Of a stretch of 64,000 nt of DNA, positions 1 through 7,769 are shown in pieces. The first letter of the stretch is position 1. Each line of letters starts with the position of its first letter. A model generated the notes under the pieces. That model was not told the DNA's origin and ran no database searches. It saw only the letters and a list, made by a program, of their open reading frames with translations. The DNA lies in NCBI GenBank assembly GCA_036275915.1, contig DASUCV010000011.1, positions 186,001 through 250,000 on the forward strand, written 5' to 3'. Source of the stretch: Candidatus Polarisedimenticolaceae bacterium (lineage in GTDB: Bacteria; Acidobacteriota; Polarisedimenticolia; Polarisedimenticolales; DASRJG01). Made by a program: the position numbers and the translations under genes.

Positions 1-1051
1 TGACCAGCACGCGCATCGCGGTGTACGCAGCCCAGGCCGCGCCGAGCAGCCAGCCTGCCGGTGCGATCGCACGAGTGACCGAGAGCGAAGCCAACGCGAT
101 CAACAAGCACCCGGCGGACTCGAGCAGCTGAGTCGGAATCCGTCGTGCCGCGATCCGGCCATCGGAAGACCAGAGACCCCATCGGGAGTTCGTCGAACCG
201 CCAGCGCAGCATCCCGAAAGGAAGCATCCGACCCTGCCGAGCCCGAGGCCCACGAACAGGCCCGGGGTCGAAAGGCCCAGGAGTGCGCCGATCGGCAAGC
301 CCGCAACCCAAGCTCCCAGCAACATCGTGACGGTGGCCGCCAGGAGGTACCCCTGGACCGAGACCCCCGCCGTCCCGAACTGACGCCAAGATCTGCGCGT
401 CTCCACGACGAACCACGCCTTGGCCCCGACGTAACCGGCGGCCACCGCGCTGAGCAGCACTAGCGTCGCGGCGACACCGCCGATGGAACTGCGCCCGACA
501 GCGGCCAGTTGCATCGTCAGCCCCGCAACGACAGCCGTCCCCACGGCCACCAACCACGCAGGCTTGATCACGCCGGGACCTCGTCCGCGCCCGACTTGGG
601 CGAGCCAGGGCGTCGGTTCGCCGGCGTCGTTCATCGCGACCCTGGTCTCCTGGGTGACCTCACCGGACCAGAACGAACCGTCGGTCCCTTCCGACGACAG
701 CACGGAGATCGACCACCGCCCTTGCGAGACATGGGGGATTCGCGCCGTCACGCAGACCGGACCGGTCCCGGGGACGAGCCCTTCCACGATCTCCTCGCGA
801 TCGAAGCTGTCGCCGGGTCGGGGATCACGATCGAGATCGATCCGCCGCCCGGCGAAGCGCACCGTCAGCGGCGTTGCCGCCCGTAGCATGTGCGAGCCCA
901 ACCAGAACGAGAGGAAGAGAACGCCCGCCGTGGGATCGGTGGGGGACTGATTGCAATCGCCACAGTTGCCCTTCGAGCAACTGTCGACAGCGTTGCAAAG
1001 GTCTTGCATCGTGCAGCTGAATCCGGCTCCGTTGGGATCTATGCCGCTCAT
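1..1051 (-). CDS. Lgt-like membrane protein (partial, runs off left edge)
   Basis: An open frame from an ATG at 1051 reaches the window edge without a stop (350 codons seen). Residues 13-33 hold five cysteines (C13, C19, C25, C30, C33), followed by a short hydrophobic stretch, a soluble middle, and from about residue 160 several hydrophobic helices. Near the visible end are GLGRVGCFLSGCCAGG and, downstream, RIPTQLLES. These resemble the GRxGCFxxGCC and HPTQLYE motifs of prolipoprotein diacylglyceryl transferase-like membrane proteins. The essential Lgt histidine of the HPTQ motif is replaced by Ile-Pro here, so acyl transfer is uncertain. It lies 10 bp after the 714-codon gene, so the two are probably cotranscribed. 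The frame was translated by hand; the family call rests on motifs only. Confidence 0.7.
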   Translation of the reverse strand, partial: MSGIDPNGAGFSCTMQDLCNAVDSCSKGNCGDCNQSPTDPTAGVLFLSFWLGSHMLRAATPLTVRFAGRRIDLDRDPRPGDSFDREEIVEGLVPGTGPVCVTARIPHVSQGRWSISVLSSEGTDGSFWSGEVTQETRVAMNDAGEPTPWLAQVGRGRGPGVIKPAWLVAVGTAVVAGLTMQLAAVGRSSIGGVAATLVLLSAVAAGYVGAKAWFVVETRRSWRQFGTAGVSVQGYLLAATVTMLLGAWVAGLPIGALLGLSTPGLFVGLGLGRVGCFLSGCCAGGSTNSRWGLWSSDGRIAARRIPTQLLESAGCLLIALASLSVTRAIAPAGWLLGAAWAAYTAMRVLV

Positions 1052-1061
1052 CGTGTCCCCC

Positions 1062-3206
1062 TCATGGAAGAATCCGATTCCAGGACAATTCCCGCGAATC
1101 GATGGACTGACGCCGTCGCATTGCGGAGAGCTGCGGACCGAAGCGGTTGGCGAACAGCGCGCGGTAGAACGACGTGCCGTGCGCGAGCCGCGCGAAGACC
1201 AAGAACTGTTCCGCCGCAGGGCCGCCGACCGCTGCGACCGCAGTGATCAGCTTTGTCAGGACGTCCGGGGCTGGGTAGTTCACCGGGACCCACGGAGGAA
1301 CCCTGATCGGTCTCGGAGTGACTGCCGCTTTGATCTCGTCCATGAGCTTGCGGAGGCAGTACTGCAGCCGCTCCAGATACCCGCCGCCGATGTCGACCTC
1401 ATCGCCCTTGATCGGTGTCGACGCGAGGGCCTCAGCAGTTCGTCCGACCGGATCGGTCACGAGAAGATCGATACCAATCCAGAATGTGCCTTCGCCCGGG
1501 TGGTTTCTCAGTGTGAGCGTGTCGGGACCGAGCGAATAGTCGAGGTGGACCGGTTGAGTCACGGGAATCGTCGACAGGTCGTAGAGCGTATCGACATCGG
1601 GAATCTCGAGAGTGCCGCTGCCGGGGGCCAGCAGGACCGTGGTCGCGCCGGCGCTCACTCGCCATTCGAATTGGAGCGGCTGCCCCAACAGTGTTGGCAC
1701 CGCCTGGTAGGTCGCGACGATCTGCTGCGAGTACTCCGTGAACGGATAGTCCCCAGCCATGCAGCCGGCGGGAATGCTCAGCGTCCCTTGAATGTTCCCG
1801 TCGGGCTGCGGGACCGCCGTCTGGGAGACCGGCACTGCCGATCCGACGAGGGCAAGGCCTTCCCTCTTGCCCGCTGGCAATGCGACCGTGCCTGTCGCCC
1901 CGAACGTGAGATCCTCCGGAGTGACGACCACGTCGTTGACGGTCGCTTGCGGGAGCTTGAACAGACCACCCGTCGCTCCGAAGTCCGCAAACGACTTGAC
2001 GAAGTCGTCGAGGCGCGACCCGAAGCTATCCGCGATCGCCTGCAGAGCGCCCGCAACCGCCAAGCCCACAGGGCCGCCGAAGATGCCGGCCAGTGCCCAG
2101 CACCAGTCATCGACGCTGGCTTGGAATTGAAGCTGGCCGAAGTTCGCGCTCAACGCGACCGCGCCACCGGCAACTTGGAAGGTGAGCGTTGCGGGGAGTT
2201 GAGCGACACCCGTCAAGCAGGTGGGCTCATACCGGCCGGCGATGTCGAGGGCGATGGAGCCGTCCTGGAATTGAAAGTCCAGTCGAGTGAGCTTCCGGTC
2301 CGACCCCAGGTCGATCGTGTCGGTCCCGCATTGCGATTGAACGTGCTTCTTGTCGTCGAGCTTCGCGGTCGTGAGCGCGCACGAGATCGCAGGGCAGAAG
2401 AAGAACCGTTTGAAGATCTCGGGGGAGAGGCTGATGCAGAGGTCGTCGCCGGCGGAAAGAGACGTGGTCGTCTTCTGCGAAGGATCCCCGTTGCCCACGT
2501 TCTGCGCGATGACCTCGCCGAACACGACGAGGAAGTCTTGCGAGGTGACTGCATCGCGCTTGGCGAAGGCCCGGACGGAGACGAATTCGAGGTCCATCGT
2601 TGGGCTCGCGCAGAGCGCCTTGTAGGGATTCACCGGATCGGTGTAGTCGGTCGGATAGAGTTGGCCGTCGCCGGCCGCGACGAGAGTGAACGGAATCACC
2701 TTGTCCAATGCGATCGGCTTCATTCCCGACACGCCGAGGCGGACGAGAGACGCCGCTTTGGCCTCGACATTCGCCGGGGTCTCCCCGGCAGCCGTCAGGC
2801 GCGCATCCGAGCCGGGGGAAAAGTCCACGGAGATCGTCGCACTGGCGAAATCGAGGAAGGGGACGATCTCCGCCGAACCCGCCGGCGTGTTCTGAACGGG
2901 GATTCGGAACGAGATCGTTCCATCCAGCGAATCGACCGTTGCCGATGAGATGAGCGGGGCCCCGAACACCTGGGTATCGAACACCGTACTGTCGTCGAAT
3001 ACGAAACCGAGGACGAACGCGTTCCCCGGTTCGTCGGCGGTCAGCGTGAGCGTTTCGACGATCAGGTGCGCGGCGACGAGCGAGAGCTCGAACGGCGCAA
3101 CGAGAGGCGTGCCATCGAACGGATTGGTGACGGTCGATTCGATGAGCCGCAAGATCGCGTCGGCGGTGATCTCGATCGACAGGTCGAAGCCCGCGAGCCT
3201 ACTCAT
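1062..3206 (-). CDS. hypothetical protein, 714 aa, beta-rich
   Basis: I do not recognise this protein. It has no signal peptide and opens with FDLSIEITADAILRLIEST. The first 450 residues are rich in alternating hydrophobic beta-type segments. A Gly/Ala-rich helix lies near residue 400 (ALAGIFGGPVGLAVAG), followed by another beta domain and a helical, basic C-terminus with several Arg-rich segments. Cysteines cluster around residues 205-350. The repeated amphipathic layout loosely recalls bacterial TULIP/P47-type lipid-binding domains, but that is a guess. The start overlaps the upstream 102-residue gene by 8 bp, and the stop is 10 bp from the Lgt-like gene. The three genes therefore look like one transcription unit. 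Confidence 0.6.
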   Translation of the reverse strand: MSRLAGFDLSIEITADAILRLIESTVTNPFDGTPLVAPFELSLVAAHLIVETLTLTADEPGNAFVLGFVFDDSTVFDTQVFGAPLISSATVDSLDGTISFRIPVQNTPAGSAEIVPFLDFASATISVDFSPGSDARLTAAGETPANVEAKAASLVRLGVSGMKPIALDKVIPFTLVAAGDGQLYPTDYTDPVNPYKALCASPTMDLEFVSVRAFAKRDAVTSQDFLVVFGEVIAQNVGNGDPSQKTTTSLSAGDDLCISLSPEIFKRFFFCPAISCALTTAKLDDKKHVQSQCGTDTIDLGSDRKLTRLDFQFQDGSIALDIAGRYEPTCLTGVAQLPATLTFQVAGGAVALSANFGQLQFQASVDDWCWALAGIFGGPVGLAVAGALQAIADSFGSRLDDFVKSFADFGATGGLFKLPQATVNDVVVTPEDLTFGATGTVALPAGKREGLALVGSAVPVSQTAVPQPDGNIQGTLSIPAGCMAGDYPFTEYSQQIVATYQAVPTLLGQPLQFEWRVSAGATTVLLAPGSGTLEIPDVDTLYDLSTIPVTQPVHLDYSLGPDTLTLRNHPGEGTFWIGIDLLVTDPVGRTAEALASTPIKGDEVDIGGGYLERLQYCLRKLMDEIKAAVTPRPIRVPPWVPVNYPAPDVLTKLITAVAAVGGPAAEQFLVFARLAHGTSFYRALFANRFGPQLSAMRRRQSIDSRELSWNRILP

Positions 3207-3504
3207 GGCAGTTCCCGCGTCCGTCGGCGAACAGATGGTTCACTGCGACGACGGACCTCTGACCCTTGGGCGATCTCTTGATCGCTCGATAGGCCTGCAC
3301 GGAAACATGGAAAAGCGGCCGTGCCCGCACGAGCTCGGCTCGTAGGGCGCTCGACACGACGACCCCGATCTCGGAAAAGAGCATGAACGGGTGGGCGAGG
3401 AACAGATTCCCGCCGTTGGGCACCGCGGCGATGCGTCGCAGTATTTCGGGCTCGTGGCGCCTCAGCTCGTCCAGAGATCGAATTTCGAGGGCAGACTCGT
3501 TCAT
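3199..3504 (-). CDS. hypothetical protein, ~101 aa
   Basis: A small protein of unknown function begins MNESALEIRSLDELRRHEP. I place the start at 3504 because a GGGGG ribosome-binding stretch lies 5-9 bases upstream; a start 12 bases earlier (3516) would overlap that stretch. A helical N-terminal half is followed by a hydrophobic centre (NLFLAHPFMLFSEIGVVV) and a basic C-terminal half (IKRSPKGQR). The gene heads the operon containing the 714-residue protein and the Lgt-like protein and overlaps the former by 8 bp. A promoter-like sequence lies about 100 bases upstream. No family was recognised. Confidence 0.5.
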   Translation of the reverse strand: MNESALEIRSLDELRRHEPEILRRIAAVPNGGNLFLAHPFMLFSEIGVVVSSALRAELVRARPLFHVSVQAYRAIKRSPKGQRSVVAVNHLFADGRGNCHE

Positions 3505-3604
3505 CGCATCCCCCACGGTGACGCGTTCACCGCGCCACGGGTCGACGCCGACTCGATCGTTTGTTCGGGGTCGCGATCAGTGCGGTGCCGAACTTGATTC
3601 CCTA

Positions 3605-3633
3605 CTCATACGCATCACAGATGGTGCTGTCAA
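3605..3633 (-). promoter_or_regulatory. sigma-70-type promoter for the operon at 3504
   Basis: On the minus strand a perfect TTGACA (3633-3628) is followed by a 17-base spacer and TATGAG (3610-3605), which matches the -10 consensus at four of six positions. This would start transcription near 3598, leaving a leader of about 95 bases. An inverted pair, CGCATCA (3611-3617) and TGATGCG (3645-3651), brackets the -35 region and could be an operator. The rest of the 3505-3881 gap shows no gene. Confidence 0.45.
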
Positions 3634-3773
3634 GCAACATATACTGATGCGGTTTGGCAACGGTTCGGGTAATTGCCAATGTGCGAGGGCGACGAAGTGC
3701 GCCTGGGCAGGCCCGTCCGCCGGTGCAGCGCGATCAGCCGCTCGACGATCCGGCTAAAGGGTGATCAAGAATA

Positions 3774-3796
3774 TTCACGGGATGCTAGCCCGTGAA
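3774..3796 (-). terminator. hairpin downstream of the racemase gene (weak terminator)
   Basis: TTCACGGG (3774-3781) and CCCGTGAA (3789-3796) form a perfect 8-bp stem with a 7-base loop. The hairpin is 85 bp beyond the stop of the minus-strand racemase. On that strand it is followed only by ATATTCTTG, so an intrinsic terminator is plausible but weak. Confidence 0.35.
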
Positions 3797-3881
3797 AGGA
3801 ATCACGTGTTCGGTTCGAACGAGACGGAGGGTGCGGCGCTCCCCGAGGACTTTGGACCGCTAGGAACACGGCGGCCGTTGC

Positions 3882-4616
3882 CTATCGGACACCCGGAGCA
3901 CGCCGAACATCAGCCCCCATCCCCTTCGTCGCCTCTCTGAGCGCCGCCCGCGCCAGCGTGCGCGTCGAGTCAATCACCGGGATCGGCGAATCCTCCTGCG
4001 CGATCAGGAGCGGAATCTCCGTGCAGCCCAAGACGACCGCGTCGCACCCGCGTTCGGCGAGCCCGCGGATCGCCCGGCGCAGGTACTCGCGCGACGGCTC
4101 CGTGAAGTGCCCGCTCACCAGCTCGTCGAAGATGATCGTGTTGATCCCGAAGCGCTCCTCGGCGTCGGGAACCGCGCTCCCGATGCCGCGCACCGCGAGC
4201 TTCTGGCGATAGACCGGCCCTTCCATGAGATACCGCGTCCCCGTGATGCCGAGACGCTTGTACCCGGCCGCCGCAGCGACCGCGCCGACCTCCTCCGCGA
4301 TGTGCAGCCACGGCACCGGCGACTTCTCGCGCACCAGGTCCAGCCCCTGATGTGCCGTGTTGTCGGGGCAGATCAGGATCTCCGCCCCGATCGACGCCAG
4401 CTTCCGCGCGGAGACGAGCAACAGCTCGCCCGCCTCCTCCCACCGGTCGGCCTCGATGGGACGCATGTGCTCGCTGAGCGGGATCGTGTGCATCGACACT
4501 TCGGGATGCGCGTGTCGGCCGAGGATCGCAGCACCCTCGGTGACGATCGTGCGATAGCAGAGCGCCGCGCCTTCACCGGAGACGGCGACGATGCCGATGT
4601 GTTTTGTGGATTGCAT
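3882..4616 (-). CDS. aspartate/glutamate racemase family protein
   Basis: This is a cofactor-independent amino-acid racemase of the Asp/Glu/hydantoin superfamily (244 aa), a cytoplasmic enzyme that uses two cysteines as acid and base. Both are present: C83 in ICPDNTAHQ and C198 in LGCTEIPLL, each in its typical setting. The substrate cannot be read from the sequence; aspartate or glutamate is typical of YgeA/RacD-like members. The start is taken at MQSTKHIGIV, where the conserved beta strand begins; the open frame extends 12 codons further upstream without similarity. It stands alone between two minus-strand operons. Confidence 0.88.
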   Translation of the reverse strand: MQSTKHIGIVAVSGEGAALCYRTIVTEGAAILGRHAHPEVSMHTIPLSEHMRPIEADRWEEAGELLLVSARKLASIGAEILICPDNTAHQGLDLVREKSPVPWLHIAEEVGAVAAAAGYKRLGITGTRYLMEGPVYRQKLAVRGIGSAVPDAEERFGINTIIFDELVSGHFTEPSREYLRRAIRGLAERGCDAVVLGCTEIPLLIAQEDSPIPVIDSTRTLARAALREATKGMGADVRRAPGVR

Positions 4617-4744
4617 GGACGTAGGTATGACGGACGCGCGCCTTGCGCGCAAGCTTCAGAGCAAATCGATCGCGGAGAGCCGCGCGCGGGCGGCCGGGCC
4701 GTCGCCGTGTCCGTGAGTCGATCGACGGCTGGTATCGGCATCCT

Positions 4745-5341
4745 TCAGTATCCGACCCCCCAATGCGCATCGAACGCGATCTCACCGATCGGCTTCCGCC
4801 GGCGCGGGGCGTGCTCGCGCTCGCGAAGCGTGGCAGGGAGGTCGTCCGCCGTGCCGGGATGGCCGAGCGCGATCATCGCCATCGGGGTGAATCCGTCGGG
4901 GATGCCGAACAGCTCGCGCGCGCGATCGGCATCGAAGCCGGCCATGAGGTGAACCGCGAGGCCAAGAGCGGTCGCCTCGAGGGCAAGGTTCTCGGAGGCG
5001 AGGCCGACATCGTGCTGCGCGTGCCGGTTCGGGGTTCCGTCAGTCCATCGCTCGGCGGCAACAGACAAGAGGAGCACCGGCGCCCGCCGCGCCCACGCGT
5101 TGCCGTCGACGAGACAGCTTCGCGCGCGCTCGAGCGCCTCCTGGTCCTCGGCGTCAAAAACGAGAAAGCGCCACGGCTGCTCGTTGAAGCATGACGGCGC
5201 GATCCGCGCCGCTTCGAGAAGCGTGCGGATCGCAAGTCGCGAGACCGGCCGACGGGGATCGATCGCCCGTGGGCTCCTGCGTCTGGCGAGAAGCTCATGG
5301 ACGAGTGGAGGGCCGTCGAGGGCGCGGACCGGCGTGCTCAT
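4745..5341 (-). CDS. nitroreductase family protein
   Basis: A flavin-dependent nitroreductase-family oxidoreductase (198 aa). The N-terminal RRSPRAIDPRRPV and the stretch APSCFNEQPWRFLV are the classic FMN-binding signatures, and the C-terminal half has MIALGHPG followed by a basic tail. Enzymes of this fold reduce nitro groups, quinones or flavins with NAD(P)H. The ATG overlaps the stop of the upstream monooxygenase gene by 4 bp, so translation is coupled. It may supply reduced flavin or process the monooxygenase product; that role is inferred from position only. It is the last gene of the three-gene operon behind the Cys-codon leader. Confidence 0.88.
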   Translation of the reverse strand: MSTPVRALDGPPLVHELLARRRSPRAIDPRRPVSRLAIRTLLEAARIAPSCFNEQPWRFLVFDAEDQEALERARSCLVDGNAWARRAPVLLLSVAAERWTDGTPNRHAQHDVGLASENLALEATALGLAVHLMAGFDADRARELFGIPDGFTPMAMIALGHPGTADDLPATLREREHAPRRRKPIGEIAFDAHWGVGY

Positions 5342-6399
5342 GCGACGGACTCCTCTCCCTGCCGGCGCAGCCGGGGGATCACCTCTGAGGCGAAGCGATC
5401 CATCTCCTCCGCCTGCGGCGAGAACTGAAGAAGCGTCAGATCGGCGCCCGCTCGCTCGAACGCGCCGAGCCGCTCCGCGATCGCGTCGGGGGTTCCGACG
5501 AGCCCCGACCGCAGGCCACGGTTCGAGACCGAGTAGTCCTCGAGGCTGACCCTCGTCTCGAGCTTCGTGCCGGCGATCCATTGCTCGTAGTTGGAGTAAC
5601 CGCGCGCGCTCGCGCGCACGTCGGTGATGCGCGCGATCTCACGTCTCGCGGCCTCGTCGGTCCTGCGGCAGACGACGAAGCCGGAGACGCCGAAGAGGAG
5701 CGGTGGTGCGTTCGGGGCGAGGCGCGCGCGACGCTCCCGCATGTCGGCGATCTTGCGGGCGATCGTCTCGGGCGCGTCGCCGTGCATGACGTAAGCGTCC
5801 CCTTGGCGCGCGATCAGGTCCTTCGCGGCTTCCGACTCGCCGCCGGCGTAGAACGGGGGCCACGGCGCGCGGGCGGGCTTGGGCTCGAGGATCGCCTCGT
5901 CGATCCGGTAGAGCTGCCCGGCGTGCGTGAACCTGGATTCGGTCCACATTCCCTTGACGACCGAGAGCCACTCGTCCGTGCGCTCGTAGCGCCGGTCGTG
6001 CTCGTCGAACGGAAGTCCGTGCTGCCTCGACTCATCCTTCCACCACGAGGAGACGACGTTCAAGGCCAGCCGTCCGCCGCTGATCCGATCGATGTTGGCC
6101 GCCTGCTTGGCGAAGAGCGCCGGATGGTGGAACGTCGGCCGCACCGCGACCATCAGCTCGAGGCGGCGTGTGACCGCGGCCAACGCCGCCGCCGTCGACC
6201 ACGCGTCGAGCGCGGGGGCCTCCGGGCCTTTGATGTCGTTCAGATTCAGCTCCGCGACGAGCGTGAGGTCGAACCCGATCTTCTCGCTGCGCACCGCGAG
6301 GTCGCGCACGTACTCCCAGGTCGCGGGCATTCCCTCGTCGTCGACGTTGCGGAGCCATCCTCCGAAGACGGGGAGCCAATATCCGAATCTCAAGCTCAT
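5338..6399 (-). CDS. LLM-class FMNH2-dependent monooxygenase (SsuD/SfnG-like)
   Basis: A bacterial luciferase-like TIM-barrel flavin monooxygenase (353 aa). It begins LRFGYWLPVFGGWLRN, carries RPTFHHPALFAKQAANIDRI and the signature GGRLALNVVSSWWKDE, and ends with LVGTPDAIAERLGAFERAG. All are typical of alkanesulfonate and dimethylsulfone monooxygenases (SsuD, SfnG), which use reduced FMN and oxygen to release sulfite from C-S bonds. The exact substrate is unknown. It overlaps the ATP-grasp gene and the nitroreductase gene by 4 bp each, giving a tight three-gene unit. The leader peptide with three Cys codons upstream fits a sulfur-supply role. Confidence 0.88.
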   Translation of the reverse strand: MSLRFGYWLPVFGGWLRNVDDEGMPATWEYVRDLAVRSEKIGFDLTLVAELNLNDIKGPEAPALDAWSTAAALAAVTRRLELMVAVRPTFHHPALFAKQAANIDRISGGRLALNVVSSWWKDESRQHGLPFDEHDRRYERTDEWLSVVKGMWTESRFTHAGQLYRIDEAILEPKPARAPWPPFYAGGESEAAKDLIARQGDAYVMHGDAPETIARKIADMRERRARLAPNAPPLLFGVSGFVVCRRTDEAARREIARITDVRASARGYSNYEQWIAGTKLETRVSLEDYSVSNRGLRSGLVGTPDAIAERLGAFERAGADLTLLQFSPQAEEMDRFASEVIPRLRRQGEESVA

Positions 6400-7403
6400 A
6401 GCCCCCTCCCCCCGGCCGCGGCGGCCGGCGCCTCGGCGTCCTCGGACCTTGCACGTGCAAGAAGGGCGTCGACGAGGCGCGCGGTCGGGTCGAGTCCCAC
6501 GACACGCACCGGATCGGCGACGAAGTTGGAGAGCGCGTTGACGTCATAGAAGTACAGGCGCCCATCGCGATCGCTTTCCAGGTACTCGATCCCTCCGACG
6601 TCGAGGTCGGCCGCCTGCGCGATCCGCTCGACCTGCCGGACGATCTCGGCCGGTGGCGTGAACGCCTCGACGGTCAGGCCCGCCTTGGCCGCGCCGACCG
6701 GACACGCGGCGCTCACGAGGTCGTCGCCCCCCACGGTCTTGCACACATCCGCGGGGCAGAGGTCGAATCCCGCGCCTTCGCCGAGATGAATGCGGATCCC
6801 GTAGAGGTACCGTCCCTCGAGCGTCTCGACACGGACGATCGAATCGTGTCGGGGCGCGTGGTACTCCTGGAGCAGGGTCGTGCCGTCCAAGCCGGTCCCG
6901 ACGCGGCCTGCGACGACCGCGGCCAAGAGCTCCGAGGCATCGTCGAACCGGATAATCCCGGCTCCGCTTCCACCGACGTTCGGCTTGACGACGAGCGGGA
7001 AGCGAAGCTCTCGCGAAGCACCGAGCAGGAGCGACGGGTGGTTGACGACGCGCGTGCGCGGGACGGGAAGTTGCAGCCGCTCCAAGAGCGACACTTGCAA
7101 CGCTTTGCTGATCTCGAAGCCGAAGGCGCGAGCGCCGTTGAACACGGGAACGCCGCGGCCCTCGACGTGCGCGATGAAGTCACGCGTCGAAAAGATCGCC
7201 TCGCCATGGCCTCGCTTCCACGCCGAAGGGCTCATCCGGTTGAAGAGGAGCGCGAACGACTCCTCGTGGCCCGCGGGATCGAACGCATGCCGCGCGGCGT
7301 CGAGCTTGAGGAAGGGAATACCCCGGCGCGAGAGCTCCGCGAAGAGCGGCTCGAACCAATGCGGATGCTCGTAGAAGATCGCGATCGGTCGTGTGAGGGC
7401 CAT
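6396..7403 (-). CDS. ATP-grasp enzyme, RimK-like
   Basis: An ATP-grasp ligase-type protein (335 aa). FPLVVKPNVGGSGAGIIRF is the ATP-binding lysine and Gly-rich loop, LLQEYHAPR the adenine-contacting strand, and GGIEYLESDRDGRLYFYDVNALSNF the Mg-binding Asp/Glu/Asn region. Members join a carboxylate to an amine or thiol through an acyl phosphate; the substrate here is unknown. An AGGAGG ribosome-binding site lies 10 bases before the ATG. It is the first full-length gene after a terminator-like hairpin and a Cys-rich leader peptide, and it overlaps the monooxygenase gene by 4 bp. RimK-like ligases in sulfur-linked operons are not a well-known theme, so the partner reaction is open. Confidence 0.82.
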   Translation of the reverse strand: MALTRPIAIFYEHPHWFEPLFAELSRRGIPFLKLDAARHAFDPAGHEESFALLFNRMSPSAWKRGHGEAIFSTRDFIAHVEGRGVPVFNGARAFGFEISKALQVSLLERLQLPVPRTRVVNHPSLLLGASRELRFPLVVKPNVGGSGAGIIRFDDASELLAAVVAGRVGTGLDGTTLLQEYHAPRHDSIVRVETLEGRYLYGIRIHLGEGAGFDLCPADVCKTVGGDDLVSAACPVGAAKAGLTVEAFTPPAEIVRQVERIAQAADLDVGGIEYLESDRDGRLYFYDVNALSNFVADPVRVVGLDPTARLVDALLARARSEDAEAPAAAAGGRGL

Positions 7404-7448
7404 GGCGTCGTGTCCTCCTGTCCCGCGAGGCGACGCCGGTGCCGGACA

Positions 7449-7482
7449 ACAAAAAACCCGCTCCGGCGGCGCCGTTGCGGGT
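7449..7482 (-). terminator. intrinsic terminator / attenuator before the ATP-grasp operon
   Basis: On the minus strand ACCCGC (7482-7477) pairs with GCGGGT (7461-7456). An inner CGGC/GCCG stem lies between them, and a T-run (TTTTT, with TT after one G) follows. The hairpin is between the leader peptide stop (7515) and the ATP-grasp start (7403). It would therefore stop transcripts before the operon unless an alternative structure forms, as expected of a transcription attenuator. Confidence 0.7.
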
Positions 7483-7514
7483 CTGAAATGCTCGAACCTC
7501 AGATCAGTGGTGGC

Positions 7515-7586
7515 TCAGGCTCGCGGCACTCCTCTCCCGCCTTGGGTTCGACAACAACACATGAGCATGCGGGAACGCGAGGCCAT
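7515..7586 (-). CDS. Cys-Cys-Cys leader peptide (23 aa), putative attenuator
   Basis: A 23-codon ORF starts with ATG at 7586 behind a perfect AGGAGG site (7597-7592) at a 5-base spacing. It begins MASRSRMLM, followed by three consecutive TGT cysteine codons (7559-7551), then RTQGG, and ends in TGA at 7515. An intrinsic terminator follows within 35 bases, and beyond it are the ATP-grasp, sulfonate/sulfone-type monooxygenase and nitroreductase genes. Poly-Cys leader ORFs are known cysteine-responsive attenuators in mycobacteria. By analogy, ribosome stalling at these codons when Cys-tRNA is scarce would favour readthrough. The ORF and its signal sequences are visible; the regulatory role is inferred. 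Confidence 0.7.
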   Translation of the reverse strand: MASRSRMLMCCCRTQGGRGVPRA

Positions 7587-7608
7587 CACTTCCTCCTGAG
7601 GCCTCGAC

Positions 7609-7614
7609 AATATA
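7609..7614 (-). promoter_or_regulatory. -10 element for the leader-peptide transcript
   Basis: TATATT on the minus strand (five of six consensus bases) would start transcription near 7602. That leaves about 16 bases before the leader ATG, enough for its AGGAGG site. No good -35 box is seen at 16-18 bases, so an activator may be needed. Confidence 0.4.
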
Positions 7615-7769
7615 CGCACGCCCGGCGCCGGTGGGGGAACTTTCTGCCGCGCTTTGGCCGCCGTCCACGCCCCGGACGGCCCCGCTGTCAGGCGTCCGGG
7701 TAGCTTCGCGGGAAGCTCACGCGAAAGGTCGTGCCCTTCCCTGATGTTCCTATCTCCCGCGGACGATGA

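Noticed and set aside
951-2948. Plus-strand 665-codon frame.
   Set aside because: Shadow of the minus-strand 714-codon gene; Arg/Glu/Asp-rich with no motif.
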